Of a stretch of DNA of 36,674 nucleotides, positions 16,370 to 24,038 are shown piece after piece (position 1 is the stretch's first letter; each line of letters starts with the position of its first letter). The position numbers and the translations under genes were made by a program. Source of the DNA: Actinocrinis sp046724665 (lineage in GTDB: Bacteria; Actinomycetota; Actinomycetes; Streptomycetales; Catenulisporaceae); assembly GCA_046724665.1 (NCBI GenBank), contig JBKOWZ010000058.1:1-36674 (forward strand), read 5' to 3'. The notes under the pieces were generated by a model. It worked only from the letters and a program-made list of their open reading frames with translations, was not told where the DNA came from and did no database searches.

Positions 16370-16409
16370 CAGGCTTGGTGCGGTGCGGGTGCCGGTCAGA
16401 ACTCTAGGA

Positions 16410-17029
16410 CTACCGGGCTGGGACTTTTCCGGCCAGTACTTCCTCGAACACGGAGTTCGCGTCCTCCAACTTGCGGCTCTGCGCGATCACCCGGGTGCGT
16501 CCTGCTCGGTGCAATTCGAACACTTCGGCCAGGTCCTGACGGGTGCCGACGATCGAGCCGATCACGCTGATGCCGCCGAGCACGGTGTCGAAGATCGGGA
16601 TGGTCAACGTGCCGTCGGCGGGCAGGCCGACGCATACCAGTCGGCCACCGCGGCGCGGGCTCGCGAGGGCCTGGCGGAACGACTGCGGGGCGGCGAGCGC
16701 GATGGCGACGTCGGTGCCCCGCGGGCCTTGATCGCGGCGACCGAGTCGTCGGCCGCGGCGTTGACCGCGTAGTCCGCACCGAGTCCCACGGCCAGCTCAA
16801 GGTTGGTCGGCTCGATGTCGACGACGGCGACGATGCCACTGGCGATGCGCGCGTACTGACCCCGATGCCCTCGTGGCCGGGGGGTGAGTGGCAGCGCGGG
16901 TTTGACCGGCCAGTCGTCGTAGGCGGCGTGGATGTCAGTGTGACGCACTCCCCTGGCCTCGATGCGCACCAGCGCCTGGCCCGGCCCCGGTGTCGGGACC
17001 GGCAGGCCTGGATTCCCAGGGGTGACCAT
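16410..17029 (-). pseudogene. Zinc-dependent alcohol dehydrogenase, decayed (AdhP/AdhA-like)
   Basis: Three pieces of one medium-chain dehydrogenase can be read. The N-terminal piece is VPTPGPGQALVRIEARGVRHTDIHAAYDDWPVKPALP. It jumps directly to the NAD-binding piece QYARIASGIVAVVDIEPTNLELAVGLGADYAVNAA, so about 100 residues with the structural zinc site are deleted. A frameshift follows near 16720-16740, after which the C-terminus is LTIPIFDTVLGGISVIGSIVGTRQDL to TAG at 16410. The catalytic-zinc Cys of the usual CGVCHTD motif is Arg here (RGVRHTD), and the second Cys is also lost. With about 207 codons instead of about 340 it cannot be active. An intact zinc dehydrogenase is at 29147. Confidence 0.85.
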
Positions 17030-17074
17030 CTTGCCAGAGGGCTGATTCGTAAGCTGTGGCGGGATCACCGGTCG

Positions 17075-17180
17075 TCAAGTTAATCGATGTAGGTTTCAGG
17101 AGAATTGGATCATCCTTTACATTGCAGTCCAGGAACTTAAGAACTTGTGACTGGTATTGCTCTGTTGTTGCTGGAGTGAT
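17075..17180. other. Locally AT-rich, non-coding patch
   Basis: Between the dehydrogenase remnant and the hairpin at 17236, composition drops sharply from the surrounding high GC (for example TTAATCGATGTAGGTTTC). No ORF or RNA was recognised. It may be foreign DNA or a regulatory region. Confidence 0.4.
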
Positions 17181-17235
17181 CAGGGCAGTCCGTACGTTTC
17201 GAAATCGTGGCGGATATGCTTGGCGGTGCGGTGAA

Positions 17236-17280
17236 CGGTGTGGTGCCCGTTTCAGCAACTGCGAAGCGGGCACCACACCG
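17236..17280. terminator. Hairpin terminator
   Basis: Perfect 14-bp inverted repeat CGGTGTGGTGCCCG (17236-17249) with 17267-17280 and a 17-nt loop. It is placed to end the leftward gene at 17331-17737. Confidence 0.65.
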
Positions 17281-17330
17281 TCGCGAGGTTCGGACGTTCG
17301 CGGTTCCGAGTCCGGATTCTGAACAGGGGT

Positions 17331-17737
17331 TTACTGGCCGGCCTTGATGTTCAGGCCGGGCTCGGTGAGGGTTTCGGAGATCTCCGGGACAGTCGAAGGG
17401 GCGGGGTGGTCTTGTTGGCGGAGGCGGTCATGTACTGGCCGGAGACCTGGCTGTAGGTCAGGCCGCCGGTGGCCTCCTTGATGTGGGTTTCGATCATGTC
17501 GGAGAAAGCCTTGGCCTGGGCTCCGGTGGTGACCTGCTGGCCGGCGTGGCCGGACTGGGCGGCGGGCAGTGCGGCCTTGGCGCTGGCCGGGAAGGTGATC
17601 TGCTGGGCCTTGAGCTGGTCGGTGATCTGGTGTTGGCCGGAGACCCCGACGCCGATCATGATCGGGCCGGCGATCAGCAGGGCGAGGCCGGTAAGCGCGG
17701 TCAGCCAGCGGACCAGCGAGCGAGCGGTGTGCAACAT
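17331..17737 (-). CDS. Membrane-anchored extracytoplasmic protein, unknown; C-terminus frame uncertain
   Basis: Starts MLHTARSLVRWLTALTGLALLIAGPIMIGVGV, one N-terminal hydrophobic helix that serves as anchor or signal. A polar Gln/Ala-rich region with a helix around KAFSDMIETHIKEATGG follows. GGAGGGG lies 6 nt before ATG 17737; an upstream in-frame start lacks this. As written, the frame ends at 17351 with an odd tail (PLRLSRRSPKPSPSPA). One base shift in the C-run near 17396-17407 would give PSTVPEISETLTEPGLNIKAGQ and a TAA at 17331, just before the hairpin. That seems the more natural end. Family not recognised. It is divergent from devR and shares its upstream region with the DevR boxes. 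Confidence 0.6.
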
Positions 17738-17874
17738 GGGAAACCCCTCCGAGTGCGTCGACTCGATGGGTCGATCGGTTCGGTGTCGGTGCTGCTTGGT
17801 TCGGAACCACCGTGCTGTCACCGCCACTGCCGGGGCATGGGCCGCAAGGATCGTGAACGGCCGGCCTACCGGCT

Positions 17875-17915
17875 CGGGCGAAAGTCCGCACGTTCGGGAC
17901 TTTCGACCCGTGCGG
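17875..17915 (+). promoter_or_regulatory. DevR-type boxes upstream of devR (autoregulation)
   Basis: The strongest box is TTCGGGACTTTCGACCCG (core 17896-17909), close to the DosR consensus. It is flanked by CCGCACG (17886-17892) and its complement CGTGCGG (17909-17915). A weaker box with the right half AAAGTCC has its core at about 17875-17888, 21 bp upstream. It lies about 40 nt before the devR start, consistent with autoregulation as in mycobacteria. Confidence 0.7.
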
Positions 17916-17946
17916 CTCCGGGAACGCCGGGCTTACCGTCGGCGGT

Positions 17947-18627
17947 ATGACTGTGACATCGATCCAAGCGCCACCTGTTCGGGTGTTTCTACTCGACGAC
18001 CACGAGGTGGTGCGGCGCGGGCTGCGCGACCTGCTGGAGGTCGAGGGCGAGTTCGAGGTGGTCGGTGAGGCGGCGACCGCCGCCGAGGCGCTGGCGCGGG
18101 TGCCCGCGGTGCGGCCGCAGGTGGCGGTGTTGGACGTGCGGCTGCCGGACGGCGACGGGGTGACGGTGTGCCGCGAGTTGCGCTCGCGGATGCCGCAGCT
18201 GTCCTGCCTGATGCTGACCTCGTTCGCGGATGACGAGGCGCTGTTCGACGCGATCATCGCCGGCGCGTCCGGATACCTGCTCAAGCAGGTCGGCAGCACG
18301 GACCTGGTCGGCGCGGTGCGCACGGTCGCGGCGGGCGGTTCGCTGCTGGACGCGAAGCTGACGGCGGCAGTGATGGATCGGCTGCGCGCGGGCACACCGA
18401 AGGACCCGCTGTCCGTGCTGACTGCGCAGGAGCGGCGGATTCTGGAGCTGATCGGCGAGGGGCTGACGAACCGTCAGATCGGCGAGCGGCTGTTCCTGGC
18501 CGAGAAGACGGTGAAGAACTACGTCTCCTCGCTGCTGGCGAAACTCGGCATCCAGCGGCGGGTGCAGGCGGCCGTGCTGGTTTCCGAGATGAAGCCGGGC
18601 GGCAGCGGTGGCAGGGCACGTGCATGA
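17947..18627 (+). CDS. devR: DevR/DosR-like NarL-family response regulator
   Basis: A 226-residue two-domain regulator. In the receiver domain (about 11-125) the acidic pair is Asp17-Asp18, the phospho-acceptor is Asp63 in VAVLDVRLPDG, and the switch residues are Thr91 and Lys113. A LuxR-type helix-turn-helix near the C-terminus reads LTAQERRILELIGEGLTNRQIGERLFLAEKTVKNYVSSLLAKLGIQRR in its two helices. The block AEKTVKNYVSSLLAKLG is typical of DevR/DosR. It is the first gene of a cluster with a PNPOx-fold gene and the DevS-like kinase. A DevR-type box precedes it. The likely role is transcriptional activator of the hypoxia/NO dormancy genes in this window. Confidence 0.93.
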   Translation: MTVTSIQAPPVRVFLLDDHEVVRRGLRDLLEVEGEFEVVGEAATAAEALARVPAVRPQVAVLDVRLPDGDGVTVCRELRSRMPQLSCLMLTSFADDEALFDAIIAGASGYLLKQVGSTDLVGAVRTVAAGGSLLDAKLTAAVMDRLRAGTPKDPLSVLTAQERRILELIGEGLTNRQIGERLFLAEKTVKNYVSSLLAKLGIQRRVQAAVLVSEMKPGGSGGRARA

Positions 18628-18677
18628 GGGTTGGGCGTGGTCTGACGCGACGGGTGTGATGTCCGAGGTCGGGTGCG

Positions 18678-19127
18678 ATGGAGACGGATGCCGACGGGAT
18701 GGAGGTGCTCGGCCGCGCGGTGGCGATCGCGCTGCCGGAGACGCAGGAGGTCGGGCGGCTGGTTTACACCCGGCGGGCGCTTCCCACGATCGTCCCGGTC
18801 AACTACGCGGTTCGCGGCGGCGCGATCCTGGTGTGGACCGGCTCGTCCTCGTCGCTCGTGCAGGCCGTGCGGGGCTCGATCGTCTCCTTCGAGGTCGATG
18901 ACCTGGACCGCGCTGCGCACGCAGGCTGGTCGGTCACGGTGACGGCCACGGCCGGGCTGGTTACGGACGAGGTGGAACTCGCGAAGGCACGTGTGGACGG
19001 ACCGGTTCCGTGGGCGCCGGGGATCAAGGAGTACCTGATCTGGATCCCGCTGACGGTGGTGACCGGCCGACGACTCGGGTCTCGGGCACCCGACGCGAAC
19101 GAGCCGAGATCTGCGCAGGCGGATTGA
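18678..19127 (+). CDS. Pyridoxamine 5'-phosphate oxidase-fold (flavin-binding split barrel) protein
   Basis: A 149-residue protein with the split-barrel opening RLVYTRRALPTIVPVNYAVRGGAILVWTG and later SIVSFEVDDLDRAAHAGWSVTVTATAGLV. This is the usual pattern of small actinobacterial PNPOx-like proteins, which bind FMN, F420 or haem. Ligand and substrate cannot be told. M. tuberculosis DosR-regulon members Rv0080 and Rv3129 have this fold (family knowledge). It lies 50 nt after devR and its stop overlaps the devS start (TGATG), so it is co-translated with the sensor. ATG 18699 is an alternative start. Confidence 0.85.
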   Translation: METDADGMEVLGRAVAIALPETQEVGRLVYTRRALPTIVPVNYAVRGGAILVWTGSSSSLVQAVRGSIVSFEVDDLDRAAHAGWSVTVTATAGLVTDEVELAKARVDGPVPWAPGIKEYLIWIPLTVVTGRRLGSRAPDANEPRSAQAD

Positions 19128-20944
19128 TGAGCGGTACTGTGGGCAACGGCAGTGGTGTGCCGGGGTCCGTTCGAAGACTGTACGCGGCTGCGCCTCTGGA
19201 GAGGCGGGTGGCTGTGCCGGACCAGTCAGGTGACGAGGTCTCGCGGGTGCTGCCGCAGCTGCGGATCGATGAGCTGCTCGACGAGTTGCAGATCCGGCTG
19301 GCGACGGTGCGTTCGTCGCGTGATCGGGTGCGACAGCTGCTGGAGGCGGTTGTCGGCATCGGTGCGGGCCTCGATCTGGAGCAGTCGCTGACCCGGATCG
19401 TTCAGGCCGCGGTTTCGCTGGTGGACGCGCGGTACGGGGCGCTCGGCGTGATCGGCGGGGATCAGCGGCTGGCGCGGTTCATCACGGTGGGCTTGTCCGA
19501 GGGCGAGATTGCCGCGATTGGGCCGTATCCGGAGGGGCACGGGCTGCTGGGGGAGTTGATTCGGCGTCCGGTGCCGCTGCGGACGGAGGAGTTGTCGGCG
19601 CATCCGACCTCGTACGGGTTCCCGGCGAACCATCCGCCGATGCATTCGTTCCTGGGCGTGCCGATCCGGGTGCGCGAGGAGGTGTACGGGAACCTCTATT
19701 TGACTGAGAAGCAGGGCGGCGCGCCGTTCGACGCCGATGATGAGGCGGTACTCACGGCCCTGGCCGCGGCGGCGGGTGTTGCTATCGACAATGCGCGGCT
19801 GTATGAGGAGGCGCGTCGGCGGCAGGAGTGGCTGGCGACGACGTCGGAGCTGACGCGGGGTCTGCTTTCCGGCCAGGATCCGGAGGACGCGCTGGCGCAG
19901 TTCGCGCAGCGGGTGCGTGCGTTCGCCGGGGCAGATCTGGCGCTGGTCGCACTGCCTGAGGCTCCGGACGACGAACTGCTGGTGATCGCCGCTGACGGAG
20001 AGGGCGCCGACTCAGCGCGGGGTGCGGCGGTGGCGCTGGAGGGCACACTGCTGGGGGCGGTGTTCAAGTCTGGCCAGCGAGTGCTGGTCGCTGACACGGC
20101 GACGGCGGGGGAGTTGCTGGCGGGGATCGGGCCGGCGCTGGTGGTGCCGTTCGGCGCGACGGGAGAGGTACGCGGAGTGCTGGCGTTGGGACGGCGCGCG
20201 GAGTCGGCGCCGTTCGACGCGGCGATGGCGGATCTGACGACCGAGCTGGCGATGCAGGCGTCGGTGGTGCTGGAACTCGCGCAGCGGCGCAAAGACAGCG
20301 AATTGCTCTCGCTGTACGCCGACCGCGACCGGATCGGCCGTGACCTGCACGATATGGCGATTCAGCGGCTGTTCGCCACCTCGATGTCGTTGCAGGGCGC
20401 GTACAAGATCACCCAGAAGTCGGCGGTGGCGCGGCGGATCGCGCAGGCGATCGAGGATCTGGACGGCACGATCAAGGTCATCCGCACCACGATCTTCGCG
20501 CTGCACTCGCACGAGCTGGAGGAAGAGGACGCGCCGAGCGTGCGCGCGCAGGTGCTGGCGGAGCGCGAGCAGGTGGTGCGTTCGCTGGGTTTCTCGCCGA
20601 CCGTGCGTTTCACCGGCCCGGTGGACCTGCTCGTGGACGAGGAGGTGGCCGGGCATCTGCTGCCGGTACTGCGCGAGGCGCTGTCGAATGTGGCGCGGCA
20701 TGCGAAGGCATCTCGGGTCGAGGTCGATCTCGCCGCGGCCGACTCGAAGATCACGCTGACCGTGGCCGACGACGGCGTCGGAATGGCTGAGGGCGGGCGG
20801 CGCAGCGGGCTGGCGAATCTGCGTGAGCGCGCGCAGCAGCTTGGCGGCACGTTCACGATCGGCGCCGGGCCCAGCGGGGGGACCGTTGCAGTGTGGAGCG
20901 TTCCCGCGCGGTTCGGCGGCCCTGGGGACGCTGACGACGACTGA
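19127..20944 (+). CDS. devS: DevS/DosS-like GAF sensor histidine kinase
   Basis: A 605-residue kinase: GAF-A about 85-225, GAF-B about 250-385, HisKA_3 with His408 in IGRDLHDMAIQRLFA, and HATPase with N box EALSNVARHAKAS, ADDGVGM and GLANLRERAQQLGGTF. In GAF-A, His169 (NHPPM) and Tyr191 (GNLYLTEK) keep the same 22-residue spacing as haem ligand His149 and distal Tyr171 of M. tuberculosis DosS. A haem sensor of O2/NO/CO is therefore likely. The start is the ATG overlapping the upstream stop, giving translational coupling; an in-frame start 117 nt upstream lies inside the neighbouring gene. No transmembrane segment is seen, so it is cytosolic. It presumably phosphorylates the DevR encoded two genes upstream. 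Confidence 0.93.
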   Translation: MSGTVGNGSGVPGSVRRLYAAAPLERRVAVPDQSGDEVSRVLPQLRIDELLDELQIRLATVRSSRDRVRQLLEAVVGIGAGLDLEQSLTRIVQAAVSLVDARYGALGVIGGDQRLARFITVGLSEGEIAAIGPYPEGHGLLGELIRRPVPLRTEELSAHPTSYGFPANHPPMHSFLGVPIRVREEVYGNLYLTEKQGGAPFDADDEAVLTALAAAAGVAIDNARLYEEARRRQEWLATTSELTRGLLSGQDPEDALAQFAQRVRAFAGADLALVALPEAPDDELLVIAADGEGADSARGAAVALEGTLLGAVFKSGQRVLVADTATAGELLAGIGPALVVPFGATGEVRGVLALGRRAESAPFDAAMADLTTELAMQASVVLELAQRRKDSELLSLYADRDRIGRDLHDMAIQRLFATSMSLQGAYKITQKSAVARRIAQAIEDLDGTIKVIRTTIFALHSHELEEEDAPSVRAQVLAEREQVVRSLGFSPTVRFTGPVDLLVDEEVAGHLLPVLREALSNVARHAKASRVEVDLAAADSKITLTVADDGVGMAEGGRRSGLANLRERAQQLGGTFTIGAGPSGGTVAVWSVPARFGGPGDADDD

Positions 20945-20965
20945 GGCGTCCATGACGTCCAGAAC

Positions 20966-20979
20966 GGGACGATCGGCGG
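20966..20979 (+). promoter_or_regulatory. DevR-type box before the por operon
   Basis: GGGACGATCGGCGG, followed by GGC, matches the variant seen before gap and the SHOCT gene (GGGACSGTCGGYGG). It lies about 90 nt before porG. Confidence 0.45.
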
Positions 20980-21056
20980 GGCGGAAGAGGCCGTGAGTCC
21001 CTGATCCCTCCCCACCTCTCGACGCGACGATGCGTGAGAGGAAGGACGGTGGGGCC

Positions 21057-21662
21057 GTGTATCAGGTCAGGCTGCATGGACGCGGCGGGCAGGGCGTAGT
21101 CACCGCCGCCGAGCTGATCGCCTCGGCGGCCATCGCCGACGGCAAGTACGCGCTGGCGTTCCCGAGCTTCGGGTCCGAGCGAACCGGTGCGCCGGTGGCG
21201 GCGTACTGCCGGATCGACGACGAGCCGATCCGCAGCCGTGAGCCGGTCGCCGATCCCGACGCCGTGCTGGTGCTCGACGCGACGTTGCTGCGGCAGGGCT
21301 TCGTGTTCGACGGCGTGAAGCCCGGCGTCACGGTGCTGGTCAACTCGGCTGAGGCCATTGCGGTGAACACCCCCGCGCCGTCGCGAGGCGCGGCGGACGT
21401 GCGGACGTTCACACTGCCGGCGACCGAGATCGCGCGCGAGCGCATCGGCCGACCGCTGCCCAACGCGGCGATGGTCGGCGCTTTCGCCGCGACCGGTGTC
21501 GTCAGCCTCGCCTCAGTGCGTGAGGCAATCGCCGCGCGCTTCCACGACCGGGCGGCCGAAGCCAACTGCCAGGCGGCCGCCGACGCCTACGAGCGCGTAC
21601 GGCGCGCCGTCGAGGGCGACGAAACGTCTGCGCTGGAACTCCGGGAGGTCGAGGGTGTCTAG
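21057..21662 (+). CDS. porG: 2-oxoacid:ferredoxin oxidoreductase gamma subunit
   Basis: About 201 residues from GTG 21057 (VYQVRLHGRGGQGVVTAAELIA). The motif GRGGQG is the hallmark of the gamma domain of pyruvate/2-ketoacid:ferredoxin oxidoreductases. The body continues SFGSERTGAPVAAYCRID and NAAMVGAFAATGVVSL, all standard. The GTG is preferred over ATG 21030 because GGAAGGA precedes it at the right spacing. The subunit takes part in CoA binding and complex assembly. Its 3' end overlaps porA by 8 nt. It is first in the porG-porA-porB-gltD/ferredoxin-CBS operon, with a DevR-type box upstream. Confidence 0.92.
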   Translation: MYQVRLHGRGGQGVVTAAELIASAAIADGKYALAFPSFGSERTGAPVAAYCRIDDEPIRSREPVADPDAVLVLDATLLRQGFVFDGVKPGVTVLVNSAEAIAVNTPAPSRGAADVRTFTLPATEIARERIGRPLPNAAMVGAFAATGVVSLASVREAIAARFHDRAAEANCQAAADAYERVRRAVEGDETSALELREVEGV

Positions 21663-23013
21663 TCAGCACGTTTCTCGTCAGGCCCTGTCCGGTCAGGCGC
21701 CGCGAACGGCAGGGGAGCGGCCGGAAGCGGGACGGCCTGCCGGTCGCGCGGTCGAAGGTTCGCACGCGGTGGCCGAGACGGTCGCTCGGTGTCGTCCGCA
21801 GGTCGTGCCTGCGTACCCGATTTCGCCGCAAACGCACATCGTAGAGGCGCTCAGCGCTCTGGTGCGCGAAGGCGAACTCGCGCCCTGCGAGTTCGTGAAC
21901 GTCGAATCCGAGTTCGGCGCGATGTCGCTGTGCATCGGTGCTTCGGCGGCGGGGTCGAGGACGTACACGGCCACCTCCAGCCAGGGGCTGCTGTTCATGG
22001 CCGAGGCGCTGTACAACGCCTCCGGCCTCGGCCTGCCGATCGTGATGACCGTGGCGAACCGGGCGATCGGCGCCCCGATCAACATCTGGAACGACCAGAG
22101 CGATTCGCTCTCGCAGCGCGACAGCGGCTGGATCCAGCTCTACGCGCGCGACAACCAGGCCGCCTGCGACCTGCACCCGATCGCGTTCCGGCTGGCCGAG
22201 GAGCTGTCCGTGCCGGTGATGGTGTGCATGGACGGGTTCGTCCTCACGCATGCGCTGGAGCGGATCGCCGTTCCCGGTCAAGATGTCGTCGACCGGTTCC
22301 TGCCGGCGTACGCGCCGCGCCAGGTGCTCGACCCGGCGGCCCCACTGTCGCTGGGCTCGATGGTCGGGCCGGAGGCGTTCACCGAGGTCAAGTTTATCGC
22401 GCACGGCCGGATCAGCCGGGCGCTCGGCCGGCTGCCGCAGCTTGGCGCCGAGTACGGCAAGCTGGTCGGCCGCCCCGCCGAGGATCTGGCGCGCGGCTAC
22501 CGGCTGGACGGCGCGCGGACCGTGTTCCTGGCGATGGGATCGGTGCTCGGCACGCTCGAAGACGTCGTCGACGAGGCCCGCGAGGACGGGCTCGCGGTCG
22601 GCGCGATCGAGCTGACCTGCTTCCGGCCGTTCCCGGCCGAGCGGCTGCGCAAGCTGCTCGGCGGCGCCGAACGCGTCGTCGTACTCGAACGCGCGTTCTC
22701 ACCGGGCGGCGCGGGCATCATCAGCCCCGAACTGACGGCGGCGCTCGCCGAGCAGCCGACCGTGCGCGACGGCGCCGGGCCGGTGCGCTGCAACACGGTG
22801 ATCGCCGGACTTGGCGGCCGTCCGGTGACGAAGAAGGCGCTGCGGACGCTCGTTCGTGACGCGGCGGCCGGGCGGGTCGCCGGCTTCTCGTTCCTCGGCC
22901 TGGACCGCGAACTGCTCGGCCGGGCCGGCTACGGACGCGCCGCCGACGCCGATGCGGGCCAGACCTGGGAACGACTGCTCGCCGACCTGCGCAACCGGGA
23001 GACGTGGCGATGA
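21655..23013 (+). CDS. porA: Pyruvate:ferredoxin oxidoreductase alpha subunit
   Basis: About 452 residues from GTG 21655, which overlaps the porG stop and follows GGGAGG. The motif AAxYPISPQTHIVEALS near residue 45 (CRPQVVPAYPISPQTHIVE) is the PorA pyrimidine-binding signature. SEFGAMSLCIGASAAGSRTYTATSSQGLLFMAEAL follows, then a C-terminal transketolase-like domain (FLAMGSVLGTLEDVVDE, ITCFRPFP-like LTCFRPFPAERL). With PorB it forms the thiamine-diphosphate site that oxidises pyruvate, or a related 2-oxoacid, to acetyl-CoA with reduction of ferredoxin. The YPISPQTHIVE form favours pyruvate over 2-oxoglutarate, though substrate is not proven. It overlaps porB by 4 nt. Confidence 0.93.
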   Translation: MSSQHVSRQALSGQAPRTAGERPEAGRPAGRAVEGSHAVAETVARCRPQVVPAYPISPQTHIVEALSALVREGELAPCEFVNVESEFGAMSLCIGASAAGSRTYTATSSQGLLFMAEALYNASGLGLPIVMTVANRAIGAPINIWNDQSDSLSQRDSGWIQLYARDNQAACDLHPIAFRLAEELSVPVMVCMDGFVLTHALERIAVPGQDVVDRFLPAYAPRQVLDPAAPLSLGSMVGPEAFTEVKFIAHGRISRALGRLPQLGAEYGKLVGRPAEDLARGYRLDGARTVFLAMGSVLGTLEDVVDEAREDGLAVGAIELTCFRPFPAERLRKLLGGAERVVVLERAFSPGGAGIISPELTAALAEQPTVRDGAGPVRCNTVIAGLGGRPVTKKALRTLVRDAAAGRVAGFSFLGLDRELLGRAGYGRAADADAGQTWERLLADLRNRETWR

Positions 23014-24038
23014 ACGACAAGGCGATGGATGCGCGGGCGCGAGGCGTGAAGTTCTACCAGGTCGGCTCGTTCGCCATCGGCAACCGGCTGCTGGACGCGG
23101 AGTGGCGCTCGGCGCAGTCCGACGCGCAGCGACCCAATACGCTGATTTCCGGGCACCGGGCCTGCCAGGGCTGCGGCGAAGTGCTCGGTGCGCGTTACGT
23201 GCTGGACGCGGCGATGCGCGCGACCGGCGGCAAGCTGATAGCGGTCAACGCGACCGGTTGCCTGGAGGTCGTCTCGACGCCGTATCCGGAGAGTGCGTGG
23301 CGGATGCCGTGGCTGCACTCGCTGTTCGGCAACGCTCCGGCGGTCGCCTCCGGCGTCGCGGCTGCTCTCAAGGCGCAGGGCCGCGACGACGTCAGAGTAC
23401 TGGGGCAGGCCGGGGACGGCGGAGCGGTGGACATCGGCCTCGGCGCGCTGTCCGGAATGTTCGAACGCGACGACGACGTGCTGTTCGTGTGCTACGACAA
23501 TCAGGCGTACATGAACACCGGTGTACAGCGCTCCGGCGCAACGCCACCGGCCGCGCGCACCGCGACGACGCCGGTCGTCGGCGGCCACCCCGGAAACCGG
23601 TTCGGGCAGGGCAAGGATGTGCCCGCGATCGCGATGGCGCACCGGATCCCGTACGTCGCAACCGCGACGGTCGCCGACCTGCGCGACTTGGAGGCGAAGG
23701 TCGAGCACGCGATGCGGCTGCGCGGGGCGAGGTATCTGCACGTGCTCGTGCCCTGCCCGCTCGGCTGGGGCGCCGCGTCGTCGCAGACGATCCGGCTGGC
23801 CCGGCTGGCGACCGAATCAGGCCTCTTCCCGCTGTTCGAGGCCGAATACGGCGAGGTCGTCTCGGTCACGCCGATCCGGCATCGGATACCGGTGGGCGAA
23901 TACCTTCGCGGTCAGGCGCGGTATGCGCACCTCTTCGAAGGCGCCGGTCGGCCGGACATCATCGCGCGCATCCAGACCACGGCCGATCACAACATTCGTA
24001 AATACGGCCTGCTCGACCCAGAGGGAGCCCGGCCATGA
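23010..24038 (+). CDS. porB: Pyruvate:ferredoxin oxidoreductase beta subunit
   Basis: A 342-residue thiamine-diphosphate subunit from ATG 23010 (ATGA overlap with porA). It shows HRACQGCGEVLGARY (a CxxC contributing to the 4Fe-4S site), NATGCLEVVSTPYP, the diphosphate/Mg motif GDGGAVDIGLGAL and YDNQAYMNTGVQRS. The C-terminus is of PorB type, with PCPLGWGAASSQT. It works with PorA and PorG. GTG 23004 is an in-frame alternative start. It overlaps the next gene by 4 nt, so the whole operon is translationally coupled. Confidence 0.94.
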   Translation: MNDKAMDARARGVKFYQVGSFAIGNRLLDAEWRSAQSDAQRPNTLISGHRACQGCGEVLGARYVLDAAMRATGGKLIAVNATGCLEVVSTPYPESAWRMPWLHSLFGNAPAVASGVAAALKAQGRDDVRVLGQAGDGGAVDIGLGALSGMFERDDDVLFVCYDNQAYMNTGVQRSGATPPAARTATTPVVGGHPGNRFGQGKDVPAIAMAHRIPYVATATVADLRDLEAKVEHAMRLRGARYLHVLVPCPLGWGAASSQTIRLARLATESGLFPLFEAEYGEVVSVTPIRHRIPVGEYLRGQARYAHLFEGAGRPDIIARIQTTADHNIRKYGLLDPEGARP

